Origin: Guillardia theta CCMP2712
Taxonomy: Eukaryota > Cryptophyceae > Pyrenomonadales > Geminigeraceae
Assembly: GCF_000315625.1 (NCBI RefSeq)
Contig: NW_005434668.1
Span: forward strand, 115,184-179,183
Direction of reading: 5' to 3'
Length of the DNA stretch: 64,000 bases
The position numbers were made by a program, and so were the translations under genes. A model generated the notes under the pieces. The model ran no database searches. It was given only the letters and a program-made list of their open reading frames with translations, and had not been told where the DNA came from. Shown in pieces: positions 32,064 to 44,175 of this stretch; position 1 is the stretch's first letter, and every line of letters begins with the position of its first letter.

Positions 32064-34841
32064 TTACTTCGGCTTTCCCAGCACGATGATTTTGTCTCGC
32101 TGCGCAAGGCTGAACACTTCATCCTGCTTGGGGATCAGGCTTAGAGTTAGTTTCCCTCCTCCTGCCTCCGTCGGGGTCACTCGCAGGACCCCCAGCGCCA
32201 GCTGCCGATTGCCCTTGACCCTCCTCTGAATCTCCCGGAAGCTTCCAACGAATCCATCCTCCTCCTTGAAGAGGTCCCCGACGCTCTTGATCTGCAGCTC
32301 CGCCCGGTCCTTGCTGAGCAGCGAGTGAAAGATCTGCTCGAGCTTCGGCTGGAGGAGGATGTGGACGAGAGCGCCGGACTCGATCTTGTCGGCGAGGATG
32401 AGGTCGTACTTGAAGCCTGCTTTCAGGCACAGCGAACGGATCGAGACATAGTTCTCCAGCGAGTAGACGGTCCCAACCACTCGAGGACGGGGCTTGCTCG
32501 GGTGCCAGTGGAGCTTTGAGAGCGTGTCGATGGTGGAGAAGAGTTCCGAGTCGGAGAACTGGTCCACGTTGGAAGGAGCGTCAGTGTCAGACAGGATCAG
32601 GATGCAGTCTGCCTCCAGCACCCCTGCCTGCTCCAGGTTCGAAGGCTCCAGGGTGTTGCCCCGCCAGAACTTGACCGGCACGCGACGGCGGGGAAGGGGA
32701 TGATTGTCATTGTACCCCAGCTCCTCCATGTTCTTCTTGTCTGTTAGCACGTCAACCCGCGCTCCTCTCGGTGCGTTCTGCCGGATCTCGTCCACAGTAG
32801 TCTGCCCACGTTCGTTCCAGTTGAGGACCAGGATATTCTTCGGCCTCCTCTCCTCCCCCAGCCCCTTCCCAGCAGCCGCTGGTTGCGCTGCCTCCGTGAG
32901 GAGAGGGACCGGGCTGTCCCGCGCGAAGAACCTGGAGAACAGCTGGGGTCGGAGCTTCGTGTGGTCGGAAGCCATGGCGATGATGCGGTCGTCGTTCTGG
33001 AGCTCGGTCTCGTCCTCCGGCATCATCATCAGCTCCTCTCCTCTCAGGATCCCGCACACCACGGCTTCAGGGAAGTGCTTCTGCAGCTCCGCGTACCTCT
33101 TCCCCACCAGCCACCTCCTGGAGCTTCCCAGCGTCTCCTCTGAGTACATGAAGTGGCAGCCGCCCTGAGTCAGCATGATCTTGTTGTACAGGACGGCGAG
33201 GCCGTGCTCGGGGGACAGGCAGCACTGGGTGAGCAGCTTTCCTACAAACTCCTGGTCCTCGCAGATGGTGAAGCCCTGCTCCAACTCCGTCCAGAGCTCC
33301 GCCTGCCCAGGGAGGGAAAGGACGGGAGCTTTCATCCCCTCCTCCTCCATCGGCCTCAGCCTCTCCAGCAGGGAGGTCTTGGTTCTGATCTCCCGCAGGA
33401 GCAGGGGACTCGCTTCCCCGTCCACCACCTCCTCCCTGTTCTTCTGGCAGCTGAGCATCAGGACATGCGCCGCATCTTTCACGCAGACATTCTGCAGGTC
33501 CTCGAGGCTCTTAGGATCCCCCTGCCTCGTCACGATGTTCAGCGGCCCGTTACCCCACATGTCCGGCCGCAGCCCCTCCCTCCCCATCCCCTTCTTGATC
33601 TCTTCGTACACCTGGAGCTTGTCCTGCGGGGTCATCACAACAATCGGCTCATTCTTGAGGATCGAAAGCGCGTTGCCCTCCTTGGAGGCATGGCCGAGCG
33701 TGCAGACTACTGAGACCACCTGGGAGCAAGGGTGAGAGAAGAGAAGAGGAGAGCGACAAGGGGAGGAGAGAAGGAGAGCGACGAGGTGAGAACAGGAGGA
33801 TGGGATGGATGAGGAAGTAAAAGGCAGAAGGGGCTGGGGAAGAGGTAGGAGAAAGAGCACGGGGAAGAGGAAGAATGGGAGGAGATGAAAGAGCGCTTTG
33901 AATATTTTTTGACAACGGAGCCAGCAACAAGACCGGGAAGCGAGGAGAGGAGTGAAGGTAGCAGGATACACACATGAACACTGAGTATGTTGACAGAGAA
34001 CAAGATTTCTCGACGACTCACTTGATCGTTGAAGACGTCGGAGAGGAGGAGGATGTGACCTTTCTCTACAACAGGACCGTTGTTCATGATGATTCCGTCG
34101 ACTGAGAGTTTCACCGTAAGAGCTACCACTCCACATATCCCTGCCAGCTTCAACCAACCTGTCAGTATCAACGCCCAGTATTCCCTCCTCATAAACATCA
34201 AGACAAGACAAGCAACGTCAGACAAGGGATCAGCTGCTTCATCAGAGGTAGAGCATACCCAGAGGGTGATGTTCAGTCCTGTCGCTTTCTCCAGCTTCTT
34301 CAGCCTCGTCCGGAGAGCAAAGACGGCCTGAACGAACGAATCCACCTTCGAGGTTCCCCACGACTTGGATGCTTGCTTGTCAAATTTCTTCTCCTGCTCC
34401 TATCATCAACCACGACACGATCCTCTCCTCCTCCTTCACCATCCGCTTGTTGAATAGCCCTTGCACTGACAGCGTCAAGGTCCGCAACAGCAGGAGCAGC
34501 AGAGCCCCGACGCCCGTCAGCACAACGCTGATGCAAAGAAGGGCCAGCACTTGTCCAATCAGCCCTCCCATCAAGATCCGCTGCATGAAGTACAACCCCC
34601 ATGGCCCCAGGCCGTACTGCACGATCTGACTGGCAGCCTCGAAGGCAGGAAGCGACAGTTGCATCGCCGTCCGTCCCTTCTCGCTCCTTGACTGAAGCGC
34701 TACAATCGCCCTCTTGGCGAAGGAAGGAGACAACCCGATGGGCTTCACGAGCGGAGGATGGAAAGTCTCCGCCAGCGGAAGCAGGACAAGATTGATCACG
34801 AGGAGCTGCTGCATTCGCACGGGTACGACAAACTTCCCCAT
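32064..34841 (-). CDS. CASTOR/POLLUX/PEC-like ion channel, plastid-targeted (copy A)
   Basis: Three exons, 34841-34440, 34399-34022 and 33719-32064, all phase 0, give about 811 residues. The 40-nt intron 34439-34400 joins NKRM to EQEKKFDKQ. The start is a signal peptide (MQQLLVINLVLLPLAETFHP) with Phe at the likely cleavage site. Two hydrophobic segments follow (IGQVLALLCISVVLTGVGA..., then WALILTGWLKLAGICGVVAL) with a coiled basic linker between. VVEKGHILLLSDVFND begins the first RCK-like nucleotide-fold region and KNILVLNWNERGQTTVDEI the second, with ADCILILSDTDAPSN. This is the architecture of the DMI1/POLLUX and plastid-envelope PEC channels. I see no clear Ala-Asp-x-Gly filter in this copy. 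It is transcribed away from a second channel gene at 36134. Confidence 0.72.
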
Positions 34842-35235
34842 CGTCTACCGTGCAACCCTTGCGGTCCAGAGTTACGCCCTCCTACTTTACAGAGACGGAG
34901 ACAGGGGTCGGTGCGCTTCCACGAGGGATAACAGAAGGAGAGGAAGTGAGACGAGGATGAGTAGCGAGTATAAGTCAAGAAAGCAGCAGGCGAAGCAGCT
35001 TGAAAACTCAAACTCCAGCGCAAAACGTTCAGGCCAAGTTTGATGTGACCAGCGAAGAGGCAGTTGATGCTTGAGAGGGCAAGGATGAGTCCACAATGAG
35101 AGCTCGGGGAGTTAGAAGATCATCCAGAAAGAAGAGGAGAGAGAGCACGAGCGGGAGGGAGGGGGCGTGAGAGGACGGTACTGCTTACCCGCCGCCGCTC
35201 CTCCTTCAATCCGCCATGACAGGATCCGGTCGAGC

Positions 35236-35860
35236 GGTGACAGAGTTATAAGAGGTATATGGGTACATAAATGGGGTGGGGTAGTCTACCACGAGGGGTG
35301 AAGATCTACAATAAATACTTCGTCTAGGTGAAAGAACAAGGGTGGGTCCTCTAAAAGGGACCAGATGAAAGGAGGGGTGGATCGGGGGTTCAGTTCTAGA
35401 GAGGTGGGTGGGTACTTCGGTAAGGGGGTTCCCGCTTTAAAAACAGTCATTATAAAACTGGTTCGGGTGGTCAGTGGGAGGGGATACGGAAGGGGTATCA
35501 ACCTTTGTACCGGTAGTACGAAAGGAAAAAATGGGTGGAAGTAGGGGGTAGAGAGAACTCGATCTCGTGGGGAACGGGGGGTGGTCAAACCAGGGGTGAC
35601 AGAAAAGTAAACTGTCGATGCGGAAAAGTGTTCTTTGGAGCGAAAGGACAGAACTTTACAATATATTTTATATAAAAGTTGATCTTGTGGATACTGTGTG
35701 TAACGGGGGTGGGTAGTCTTGCATTGGTGGGTTATCAATCAGAATACTGCCAATGTACCCTCCGGTCACCAGCGGAATTGGGTCTTTTTCTGGGTGGGAT
35801 TAATTTGTCAGTTCGAGTGGGGGTGGGTATCACGAATGAGAGGTGGGTCCGAGAAAGCTG
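35236..35860. promoter_or_regulatory. G-rich island in the divergent promoter of two channel genes
   Basis: GGGTAGTC at 35278-35285 and 35711-35718, GTACCGGT at 35508-35515, and many GGGGTGG/GGTGGGT runs. It lies between starts at 34841 (-) and 36134 (+) with no coding evidence, so it is a candidate bidirectional promoter. Confidence 0.45.
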
Positions 35861-36133
35861 GTGATTGTTGAATGCTTCAAAACATTTTTAGAAACGAAAA
35901 CCTCTATTTTCATTGAAGATAAAACATTTTGTGGAAGTTGAGGCTACGAACGAAACAAAAAAGTCTTTCCATGTCTGGAAGAGGTAAAAGAAAAACAACC
36001 ACCCCACTCCATTCCTTCATGTCAACTTTGGGGTACAAAGGGGTAAACCAAATTAACTCTGTACTTGTCATCAAAGCGTTACCCCGCCCCCATCTCGGTG
36101 CAGCGCTACATGGCTTAATAGCGTGGAGAGGCG

Positions 36134-39100
36134 ATGAAGGGGAGAGGAACCGCAACAGGCGGCATGCGCGCTGCTGCTGCTGCTGCGATGTCCTGTGTTC
36201 TATCCTGGACCCTTGTGGTTCCGTCCTCGGGGTTTGTCCATCACGCTGGTTACCCTGCCCTCCCGCGTCCCTCTTCGCCCCTCGTGCATGTCGGGCGGAG
36301 GTTTCCCGGGTGCCGGGAGATGCCCTTGTGCACAGGGAGAGAGAAGTTTGACCGATCACCTAGAGTAACTAGAGTAAGACTTTCTCAGATGGAGACTGAG
36401 GAAGACCGCGGGTTCTTCGAGGACAAGTTGGGCAAGGAGGTGAGCAAGAAGGGACTTTCAAGGAGGACATTTACAAACCTGCTCTTCCTGTCTCTCGGAC
36501 TGTTCTTCGGGAACCTCCTGGGCAGGATGTCGAGGTCTTCGATGACCGAGGACTTGCAAGAGATCCAGCTGCTGGAGGAGAAGACCAAAGAGGAGATCTC
36601 GATGCTAAAGGATCTCAGCAACAACCTGTCAAGCGTCTCACAGGAAGAAAGGAAGGCGGTTCTGGATCAGGACTCTGATTCCGACTCCTCCTCTACTCCC
36701 ATCGCCCCCTTAGCGTTCATCGGAACCGTCATCACCTCCCAGGCCGCCTTCTTCATGCGCGAGTACCAGCGGATCAAAGATGGGTTTGACCCCAAGAACG
36801 ACTCGGACGTCACGTTAGGGGAGATTGTACAGTACAGGCTGGACTACTACCTGTCCACCAATCCTTACGCCAAGGCTCTCCTGCTCCTGAACTCAACCTT
36901 CCTTGTCATCCTCTTCGGAGGGATGATCCTGTCTCTGACGCAAGGGGAGGACATCGGCAGTGCCCTGTGGGAGTCTTGGACGTACGTCGCTGATCCAGGA
37001 ACGCAAGTCAACGCTGAGAAGCCCGGACTTCGCGCCATTGCGCTTGCGATCACCGTTGGAGGACTCGTCGTGTTCGCCTTGATGGTTGGTCTGATCACAG
37101 AGTCCGTCTCGGAGCAGGTGGAGGATTTCCGCAAGGGGAAGAGCAGAGTGCTGGAGCACGGGCACACGCTGATCCTTGGCTTCAACGACAAGTGTCTGAG
37201 CATCATAGAGGAGCTTGCGATCGCCTTTGAGAGCGAGGGAGGAGGGACCATGGTGGTGCTATCGGATCATCCCAAGGAGGAGATGGAGACGATCCTCCAG
37301 GGAGCGATTGACAGCAAGGAGCGCAGACTGAACCTGAGGGGCTCTCAGGCCAGTCCCGCCCCTCCCGTATGTCAGGGTGTGACGATGTGTGACAGGTTAT
37401 CTTTCGGAGCGGGGACCCCCTGCTAGAGCAGGAGCTGTTCAAGGTGGGAGTGACAAGGGCCAAGTCCATCATCGCCCTGACTCGAGAGGATCTGGATCCC
37501 GACGAGGCAGACTCCCTTATGCTCCGACAGGTGTTTCTGCCTTTCTTCTCTGCTCCTGTCGCCTGAGGCAGCTGCTCAGGTCCTGTCGCTCAAAGGGACC
37601 ATGTCGAGCAGGACAACAGCCAACGCGCCCCACATCACGATCGAGCTCCAGGTCTGCAACGCTCTCGAGCCCTGTCTTCTCAGCGTGTCTTGTCAGGATG
37701 TGGACAACAAGAACCTAGTTCAGCTCGTCTCGATCAAGACGGAGATTTTAGTGTCTCACGACTTGATCGGTCAGCTCATGATCAGCTGCTCGAGGCAACC
37801 TGGCCTGGCCTACGTAGTGGAAGCTATCTTCAGCTTCGATGGATCGGAGTTCTACTTCAAGGAGTGGCCGGAGCTGATCGGCAATCGGTTCGGCGACCTT
37901 GTCTGCCGGTTCGATGACGCCATTGTGATGGGGGTGAGGAGATGGAAATGTACGAGCTGGAGGGGCTGAGATCTTGTGCCAGGTCCGCACGAAAGATGGG
38001 GAGGTTATTCTGAATGCCGACAGGAGCTACGTGAGATTTTTCCCTCTTTCTCCCTTCTCTTCCTCCCTCACGCTCACTGCAGAGGATTGCACCCGGCGAC
38101 GAGCTGATCTGCATAGCCGAGGACGACGACTCTTACTCACTCAACGACGGCTTCTTCATGCAGTCACGAGCTGAAATCCTGGGAAGGTTCGAGGAGGAGA
38201 AGGAAGAGGTGCCGCAATTGCAGGGGAAGCGATCAAAGCTCAAGTATCTGGCTACCCGTACGCTATCTCGAGCCATGGACACGTTTTCAGGGGCGCCAAA
38301 GAACAGGAGGGCGAGGAAGCAGCCGGAGAGGATCTTGTTCTGCGGGTGGAGGAGAGACATGGCGGACATGATTAAACACCTGGATGGGATCGTAGAGCCA
38401 GGGAGTGAGTTGTGGCTGCTCAACACGGTACCTGTGACAGAGAGGAATGAGATGCTGACAGACAAGGGGAACAAAGAGAAACTCAAGCTGAAACGCCTGG
38501 TGATCAAGAACGCGCAGGGCAACCCGACTGTTCGCCGCGACCTGCAGCGAGTCCTGGCACTTGATGAGTTTGGTTTCGAGACAGGAGAGTACCGTCTGCT
38601 CACAGAGTATGACAGCATCCTGATCTTGGCAGACGAAGCCATCACTGATGGATCGGATCTCAAGAGCACGGACGGCCGTTCCCTTGCGGCCTTCCTCCTA
38701 ATCTCAGACATCAGAAGCAAAATCTTGGCTGAGAACAGTGATGAAAGGATGCAGAGGGATGGCGGGAGGGAAAGAATCATCAGTGAGATCCTGGATGCTG
38801 CTAACACCAAGAGCCTGCTCCGGGAACTTGACTGTAAGGGGTACGTCATGTCAAACAAGATTATCAGCAACGCTCTTGCTCAAGTGGCAGAGAACTCAGC
38901 AATGAACATAGTGATGTCCGAGCTGCTGGCGTCAACGGGCAATGAGCTGTTCCTAGAGGACGCGAGCGAGTTTGTGGATACGCAGGAAGGAAGTGCTGTT
39001 CCGTTCTGGGAGATTGCGCTGAGGGCAAGTCAGAGGAACTTCGTGGCGATTGGATACAGGGCAAAGGGGATTGACTTCGCATTGGACAATCATATCAAGA

Positions 39101-39186
39101 CATTGGTAAATCCTACAGGCAAGGATGTTCCAAGAGTCTGGGAAGAAGGAGACCAGATTGTCCTCATGGGCAGAAGAGATGGTTGA
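36134..39186 (+). CDS. CASTOR/POLLUX/PEC-like ion channel, plastid-targeted (copy B)
   Basis: Six exons (36134-37348, 37396-37530, 37580-37651, 37697-37933, 37983-38030, 38083-39186), all phase 0, give about 936 residues. A leader with MSCVLSWTLVVPSSGFVHH suggests complex-plastid import; translation may begin at the inner Met. A coiled coil lies near residues 150-190. Pore helices are ALLLLNSTFLVILFGGMI and AIALAITVGGLVVFALMVG, with the filter-like YVADPG between them (ADSG or ADAG in known relatives). Then SEQVEDFRKGKSRVLEHGHT and LILGFNDKC start the first RCK region, VIFRSGDPLL continues it, and RILFCGWRRDMADMI starts the second. This copy is much closer to POLLUX than copy A. A likely cation channel of the plastid envelope. 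The first intron (37349-37395) appears to have a GC donor. Confidence 0.85.
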
Positions 39187-39392
39187 TACCTCTCCTTCCG
39201 AGAGATTACCGCTTTTTGCAGGCAGTTGCTTACCTGGCCGATCAAATCTTATCCTCTTTTGATGTAAATCTCGTGAATTTATAAATTTGATTGATGAAGA
39301 CCATGAAATGAAAGTGTTTCAACCCAAAAGAGAAAAACAAATGCTGCTCAAGCTCTGACAGAATTTATGGTAATTTCACGATCTATGCGGAA

Positions 39393-40508
39393 TTACTTTG
39401 ACTTATGAAGAGACAATCTGTCATGCTTCCTTTTTTTCATCGACAAGAGCCTGCTTTCATCCAGGGTTCTAGTTTTGATGCCCGGGTCATAACCACTGTT
39501 GAAAGTGTGCGGGTCTCCCTTAATCCAAAAAGAGTTTGAGTTCGTGAAAGATGCACCAAGAATTACCTGCCGCAACTTCCCGCCCAATGATGGTTCTTTG
39601 TAACTCACAACAGAGTGTCTACGGGACGCCTTTTCTCTTGGGGGATAGAAGTTTTCCATGTCATCGATTTCTTGGCTCGGGCTTGTCTGTCTTGACCCGC
39701 CTTCAACGGCTTGCTCTTCCAACGCGTCGTCCCTTAGGGGACCTTGAAAAAGTTCTCTCCTCGAATTTGCAGAAGTGGTGCTCCTCCGTGATTGGTCAGC
39801 AATATCCTGCAGAGCTGGTCTTGACTTCTTACATGCAGATTCAGATTCATCCGACGACTCTTCCTCCAGCGCTTTCAATGCACTTTTCGAGTGCTTGGAA
39901 ACATTTTTCGAGGAAAAAGATGATGATGTTGATGATCTCTTGCCTACGATAGAGCTGAACTCATCAAGAAATTCTCTTTGTGAAAACTTCCTGTCTATGC
40001 AAGGGCTGAATCAGAAAATTGTGTGATGGAAAATCCTATACCTCGAGAATGTACGGTCTCTTCGTTGTTTACAGACCTTCGGCCCAAACCCAGATCCGTT
40101 CCGCCATCACGCTCTCTTGCGTTAGAGATCTAAATTCAATTCAAAACGATGGTACCAGACTTGTAATTGAGGTACCATCAACTGCATCTTTAGGCGGTTG
40201 TTTTCAGCCTGAAGCTCACCAGCCATCATTTCGACTGAAAAGAATGAAATGATTGAGTCTCTTTTCATCGTTGTGGCATCAAATTCAAGACAACCTTTTC
40301 GTTTTTGGTCTCTTAGCTTGCTATTCTCTGATATGAGCTGATTGTTTTGTTTGGTGAATTTACACAAAGCTCTGTGCAATTCTGTCTCTTTCACCCTCTT
40401 CACCATCTCGATTTCTCGTTGGTGTTTTGCTAGCAGATGCTGTAAACTCATGGAGTCTTTCAATGACGCTATGCAATTTGAGTTCTCCTTTCCAGACGGT
40501 TGCTCCAT
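39393..40508 (-). CDS. Shugoshin-like centromeric cohesin protector
   Basis: The first exon from ATG 40508 encodes a coiled coil (LLAKHQREIEMVKRVKETEL, LCKFTKQNNQLISENSKL). A 63-nt intron after RDQKRK leads to VEMMAGELQAENNRLKMQL. A later exon (about 40000-39393) holds an acidic Ser-rich linker (LEEESSDESES) and the basic C-terminal SGO motif: ASRRHSVVSYKEPSLGGKLR, followed after a probable 48-nt intron by GDPHTFNSG. N-terminal coiled coil plus this C-terminal motif is the shugoshin signature. It protects centromeric cohesin through PP2A and binds phosphorylated H2A. The exon link between about 40140 and 40000 is unresolved. Length is about 300 residues, short to typical for the family. It converges with nothing: both neighbours are on the plus strand. 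Confidence 0.72.
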
Positions 40509-40973
40509 CTGCAAAACTTCAAAGTCAAAAACGAATTATCGGAAAAGGCAGTTGATAAAATGATGAGCATCAAAACAAAATGCGATGATTCCTTGCAAGA
40601 ATATCTATCTCACTCGATCTTCCTTTTGAATCATCCATCCAAGAGTGTTATCATCTATGATTGATCTATTTCCTTCAGCTCGCATGCCCTTCCCTTCCCC
40701 GCTACTCCAGGCCCCATCGCCCCCTCCGAGCCATCTTCGCGCCAAAAAGTTTGTGGCGTCTCGCGGCGTGTAAAGATAATTTTACTCATTTCCTTTCCAG
40801 GGCCCGCCTCACTTCAATAACAACCGTTTCTTTTGGTAACGTCCTTGATGGGCTTGGCGGGGAGGAGGATCAGCAGGGTGGACGGAATGCAGGGAAAGCG
40901 GTGCGGTCGGGCTGGACAGGGGAGGAGAGACAGAGAGTAGCGTGAAGAGAAGGAGAGGAGAGAAAGGAGGGAA

Positions 40974-43646
40974 ATGTTGTCGTCTGCCTGCTCATTTTAC
41001 TTGGCTCTCGTTGCGACGGTAAGTCATGGTTGTGGATGCTGTTTGATTGACCATCGAGAATGGCTGTCAGGTGTCGTGCTGGGGCCAGGGATCCGATGCT
41101 GGGAGGATAGGGCTGAGGGGAGGCAGTCGTCTGATCCTGCCAAGGTATATCATGTTGACAGCGAGATGACGATGATCAACTCAACTGCATGGCAATAGCA
41201 GGATAACATCTCGCCTGCGAGGCGGGGCACAAGAAATCACAATCCCGAAGGACTATGCTTATCTCTCACAGGTTTGACTCCTCTGATTCCAATGCTGCTG
41301 TCCTCATATGGTGCTTGGATAGGCTCTAGAAGAATTTGTACCCACGAAGGCCAGATCCCTCTGTGCTGAGTAACCCGTGGGCTGACGGGATCCTTCAGAT
41401 GGAAGACGAGTGCATCGAGTTTCATATCGAGGACGGAAACCATACAGTGGGGCCAGAGGCATATGATGGTGCCTTAAGATCTTCCCAAGCCTACAAATCT
41501 GATCAGCTCTGGTGCAGAGCTCATGGCAACTTTCAACCTCAGCTCAACGGTGAGAGTGTACGGGACAAGAGAAGCAATGATGTGAGTTAGAAGAGAGATG
41601 AAGGGTGCCGGCTGTCCGTAGAAGCTGACAGTAGGGAATGTGGTCACATAGGTGGGGGACGTTGGACCTCAATGGTGCTGGAGGGACATTCGAGGGCATG
41701 AAACTGGTAGATCTTGCCGTCCCAGGGGAAGGGGTCGAACTGGTAAGAGGTGTCAGCAAGTAGGACGAGACGGGCTGAGATTGGACGCATGACTTGCAGC
41801 AATCCCTCGGGGACAACTGCATTTGTGTAGAGGAAGGTGAATGGCGCTTCACAGATTGCGAGGTGCCTTCCTTTTCTGTCGCGTCGATGCCATGATGACG
41901 TATTGGACAGATCCAATGCAGCGGGACAGCAATGCGCGTCGCAAATGAAGCAACAGCAACATGGTTGGCAGTCAGCCAGATGATGTGAGAGATTCTGAGT
42001 GGTGTGTAGGGAAAGATGCTTCACGGGAGGATCAGACCTGTCGAAGCCACCTCCTATCAACTTGACGGAGCTCGGTCTGGAGATAAGCGCAATGCAGTTC
42101 TTGCTCGAGCAAGGGCACAGGTTTGATTCTTGCAGTCTCAAATCATGATGCAAACTTGAAGCTCCACATTGTTGTTTTGTCTCGCTGACATGCACTTCTT
42201 CGTTCTGCAGGAACAAGACAACGGGCTATCCCATCACTGAGCACACATCGATGCCACGGTGACCGCAGCTTGCCTTCTCGCTCGAGACCTCCGTTGACTT
42301 GCAACAGATACGCTGTCACAGCATGGGACAGGGCAAAAGTCAACATTTTATCTTGCACAATTCAGAACATGTCATATAATGGAATATGCTGCCTGGAGAA
42401 CTCCACCTTTTGGATTGAGGTTGGTGGAGATGTTTTCATTCGCAGCGCTGAATCCTTTAAAATTTGCAGAATTGCTCGATCACGGGATCCGGAATGTCTG
42501 GTGTCTTCATGGAGTCTGCTTGCAATGTCACCCTGATCGGATGTTACCTTGCGGACAACTACGCATGTTTGACGTGATAGAGCAACCTCGGGCCTTGATG
42601 CCATGGGCTCCTGACCATCTTGTAGGGTTTGGGGAGGCCTCAGTGAAGAGAGGTATGCTCTAACGGGCCCGTATTCGTCTGACTCCGATCTGGTGATCTC
42701 AACATGGATCTTGAGACTTGAGGGCTGGTGTGATTCTTGTGACAGGAGCTCGTGGTTGAACCCGAGTGCACCTTGACGGCTTTCAACAACCGGTCTTGTG
42801 CCAAGATGAATGTTGAATCTGTGCTGACTTTCCTTCAAGACTCTCGGGAATGATATGGGCGGGGAGACAGAGGCCAAAGCACTTTGTGGAAGACAACAAC
42901 GAAATAGAAGACGGTGATCTGACTGTTCCCCTGCTTGCTCTGACCTCCATCCACAGAGATTATTCCGTCCGAGGACGAGGGGCCATTGCAAGGGTAAGGA
43001 TCTGTTGACTCGGGTAGTCCCCCCCTCACTCTCCTTATCTCAGCCTTCCGGAAGTCCCCTTCATGAACTTTGAAGGAGGGGAGAATAAGACTCTCTGGAC
43101 CATCGATGAACCGATCCCAATGCCGAGATGGGCCCGGAAGGACAGGCCGGGAGGCGATGGAGTGTACATGTGGGGTAAGCTACTGCTGGTTTTCAGTTTC
43201 CCCTCTGCTCCCTCTACCTCCTGCTGCTAATTTCCTTCCACACCCTGCCGGTCCTATTGCTCCTGCAGATTCCTTCTCCTGTTGCTGCTGCTGCTGCTGC
43301 TGCCGCCGCTGCTGCTGCTCCTCCTCCTCCTCCTCCTCCTCCTCCATTTTCATGGGGACCTCGATACCCTCCTCCTACTCCGTAACTCCTGCCACTATCA
43401 CCTCGAATCTCTCCATGGATCTTTCCCCTCCTGCCTCCGCCTCCTTCAGCGCCAATGATTTAATCTGCGCTAGATCCACAAGACCAGAAGACCGAGGACG
43501 AGACGAAACAAGTTTTCCGGGACCTGAAGCTCCGGGACGGGGACTACGAGAAGGTGGCGAAGGCTATCGAATCTTACAACATCAAGAACAAGAGGTCCAA
43601 GAAGAGTCTATCGAGCGACCCTCCTCCAGGGGAGTTCGAAGACTGA
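40974..43646 (+). CDS. Secreted or lumenal right-handed beta-helix protein
   Basis: ATG 40974 opens a signal peptide (MLSSACSFYLALVAT), split by an intron, then VSCWGQGSDAGRIGLRGG and a second LRGG motif. Many small exons follow whose pieces fit a pectate-lyase-type beta helix: LDLNGAGGTFEGMKLVDLAV (about 41675), CEIQCSGTAMRV (about 41915), ILSCTIQNMSYNGICCLENS (about 42345), NCSITGSGMSGVFMESACNV (about 42470) and LIGCYLADNY. The C-terminal exons give FMNFEGGENKTLWTIDEP (about 43060) and a charged tail (DYEKVAKAIESYNIKNKR) ending at 43646. Function is unknown; the fold suggests carbohydrate binding or cleavage, but I cannot point to catalytic residues. Middle exon boundaries are approximate. 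Confidence 0.65.
43278..43347. repeat. CTG and CTC trinucleotide run in an intron
   Basis: About 14 CTG/CCG units followed by 8 TCC units in the last intron of the beta-helix gene. Confidence 0.85.
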
Positions 43647-43689
43647 ACTTTATCTAGTGATAACTGGAAATACAATGAACCTTCATCAT

Positions 43690-44070
43690 GTGGCGGCGGT
43701 TGGGCCGATACTCAAAGTCGCATCGGGTGCATACAATGCTCCGGTCCCGGGCCCGGGCCCGGGCCCGCCTGTCACTGAGCGTTCAACGTGAGTCTCTCAT
43801 GGCACGTTTTCGGGCTGCTGGGGCTCAGAGGACGTAGGAGGGGTCTGTTACGCCTTGTGAGTGCGGGTCAGGGGGTGGGAGGTCAAAGTGGGGGGGTGGG
43901 GGTAGGAAAGAGCAGGGTGATGCAGCTTGAATGACTCAGAAGTACCTGTCAGAGTCGGGTGAAAACAGGTCAAATGTGGGGTACATGGTACGGAAAGGGG
44001 TGGGGGTGGGATAAAAAGATCTCCGGTGACGGGGTTGGCAGTTTGGAGGGGATGAGGGGTCTCGATATTT
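43690..44070. promoter_or_regulatory. GGGCCC palindrome block and G-rich island 5' of the DUF1415 gene
   Basis: 43741-43780 is a tight run of GGGCCC and CCCGGG. 43860-44060 carries GGGGGTGGGGGTAGG and GGGGTGGGGGTGGGA. The island ends about 115 bp before the ATG at 44176. Confidence 0.4.
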
Positions 44071-44175
44071 TGTAGAGGGGGCCGCCATGGGATCAGGGAG
44101 CGGCGAGGGAAGCGGCGAAGGAGGAGAGAGGAGGTAGAGAGGAAGGAGAGAGGAGGAAGGAGAGAGGGCTACAAG

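Noticed and set aside
34400-34440. Ultra-short introns (19-25 nt), as in some nucleomorph genomes, in channel A, BTAF1 and the ARM/RING gene
   Set aside because: In each case a slightly longer pair of sites (40-51 nt) also kept phase and gave equal or better protein continuity, so tiny introns are not needed.
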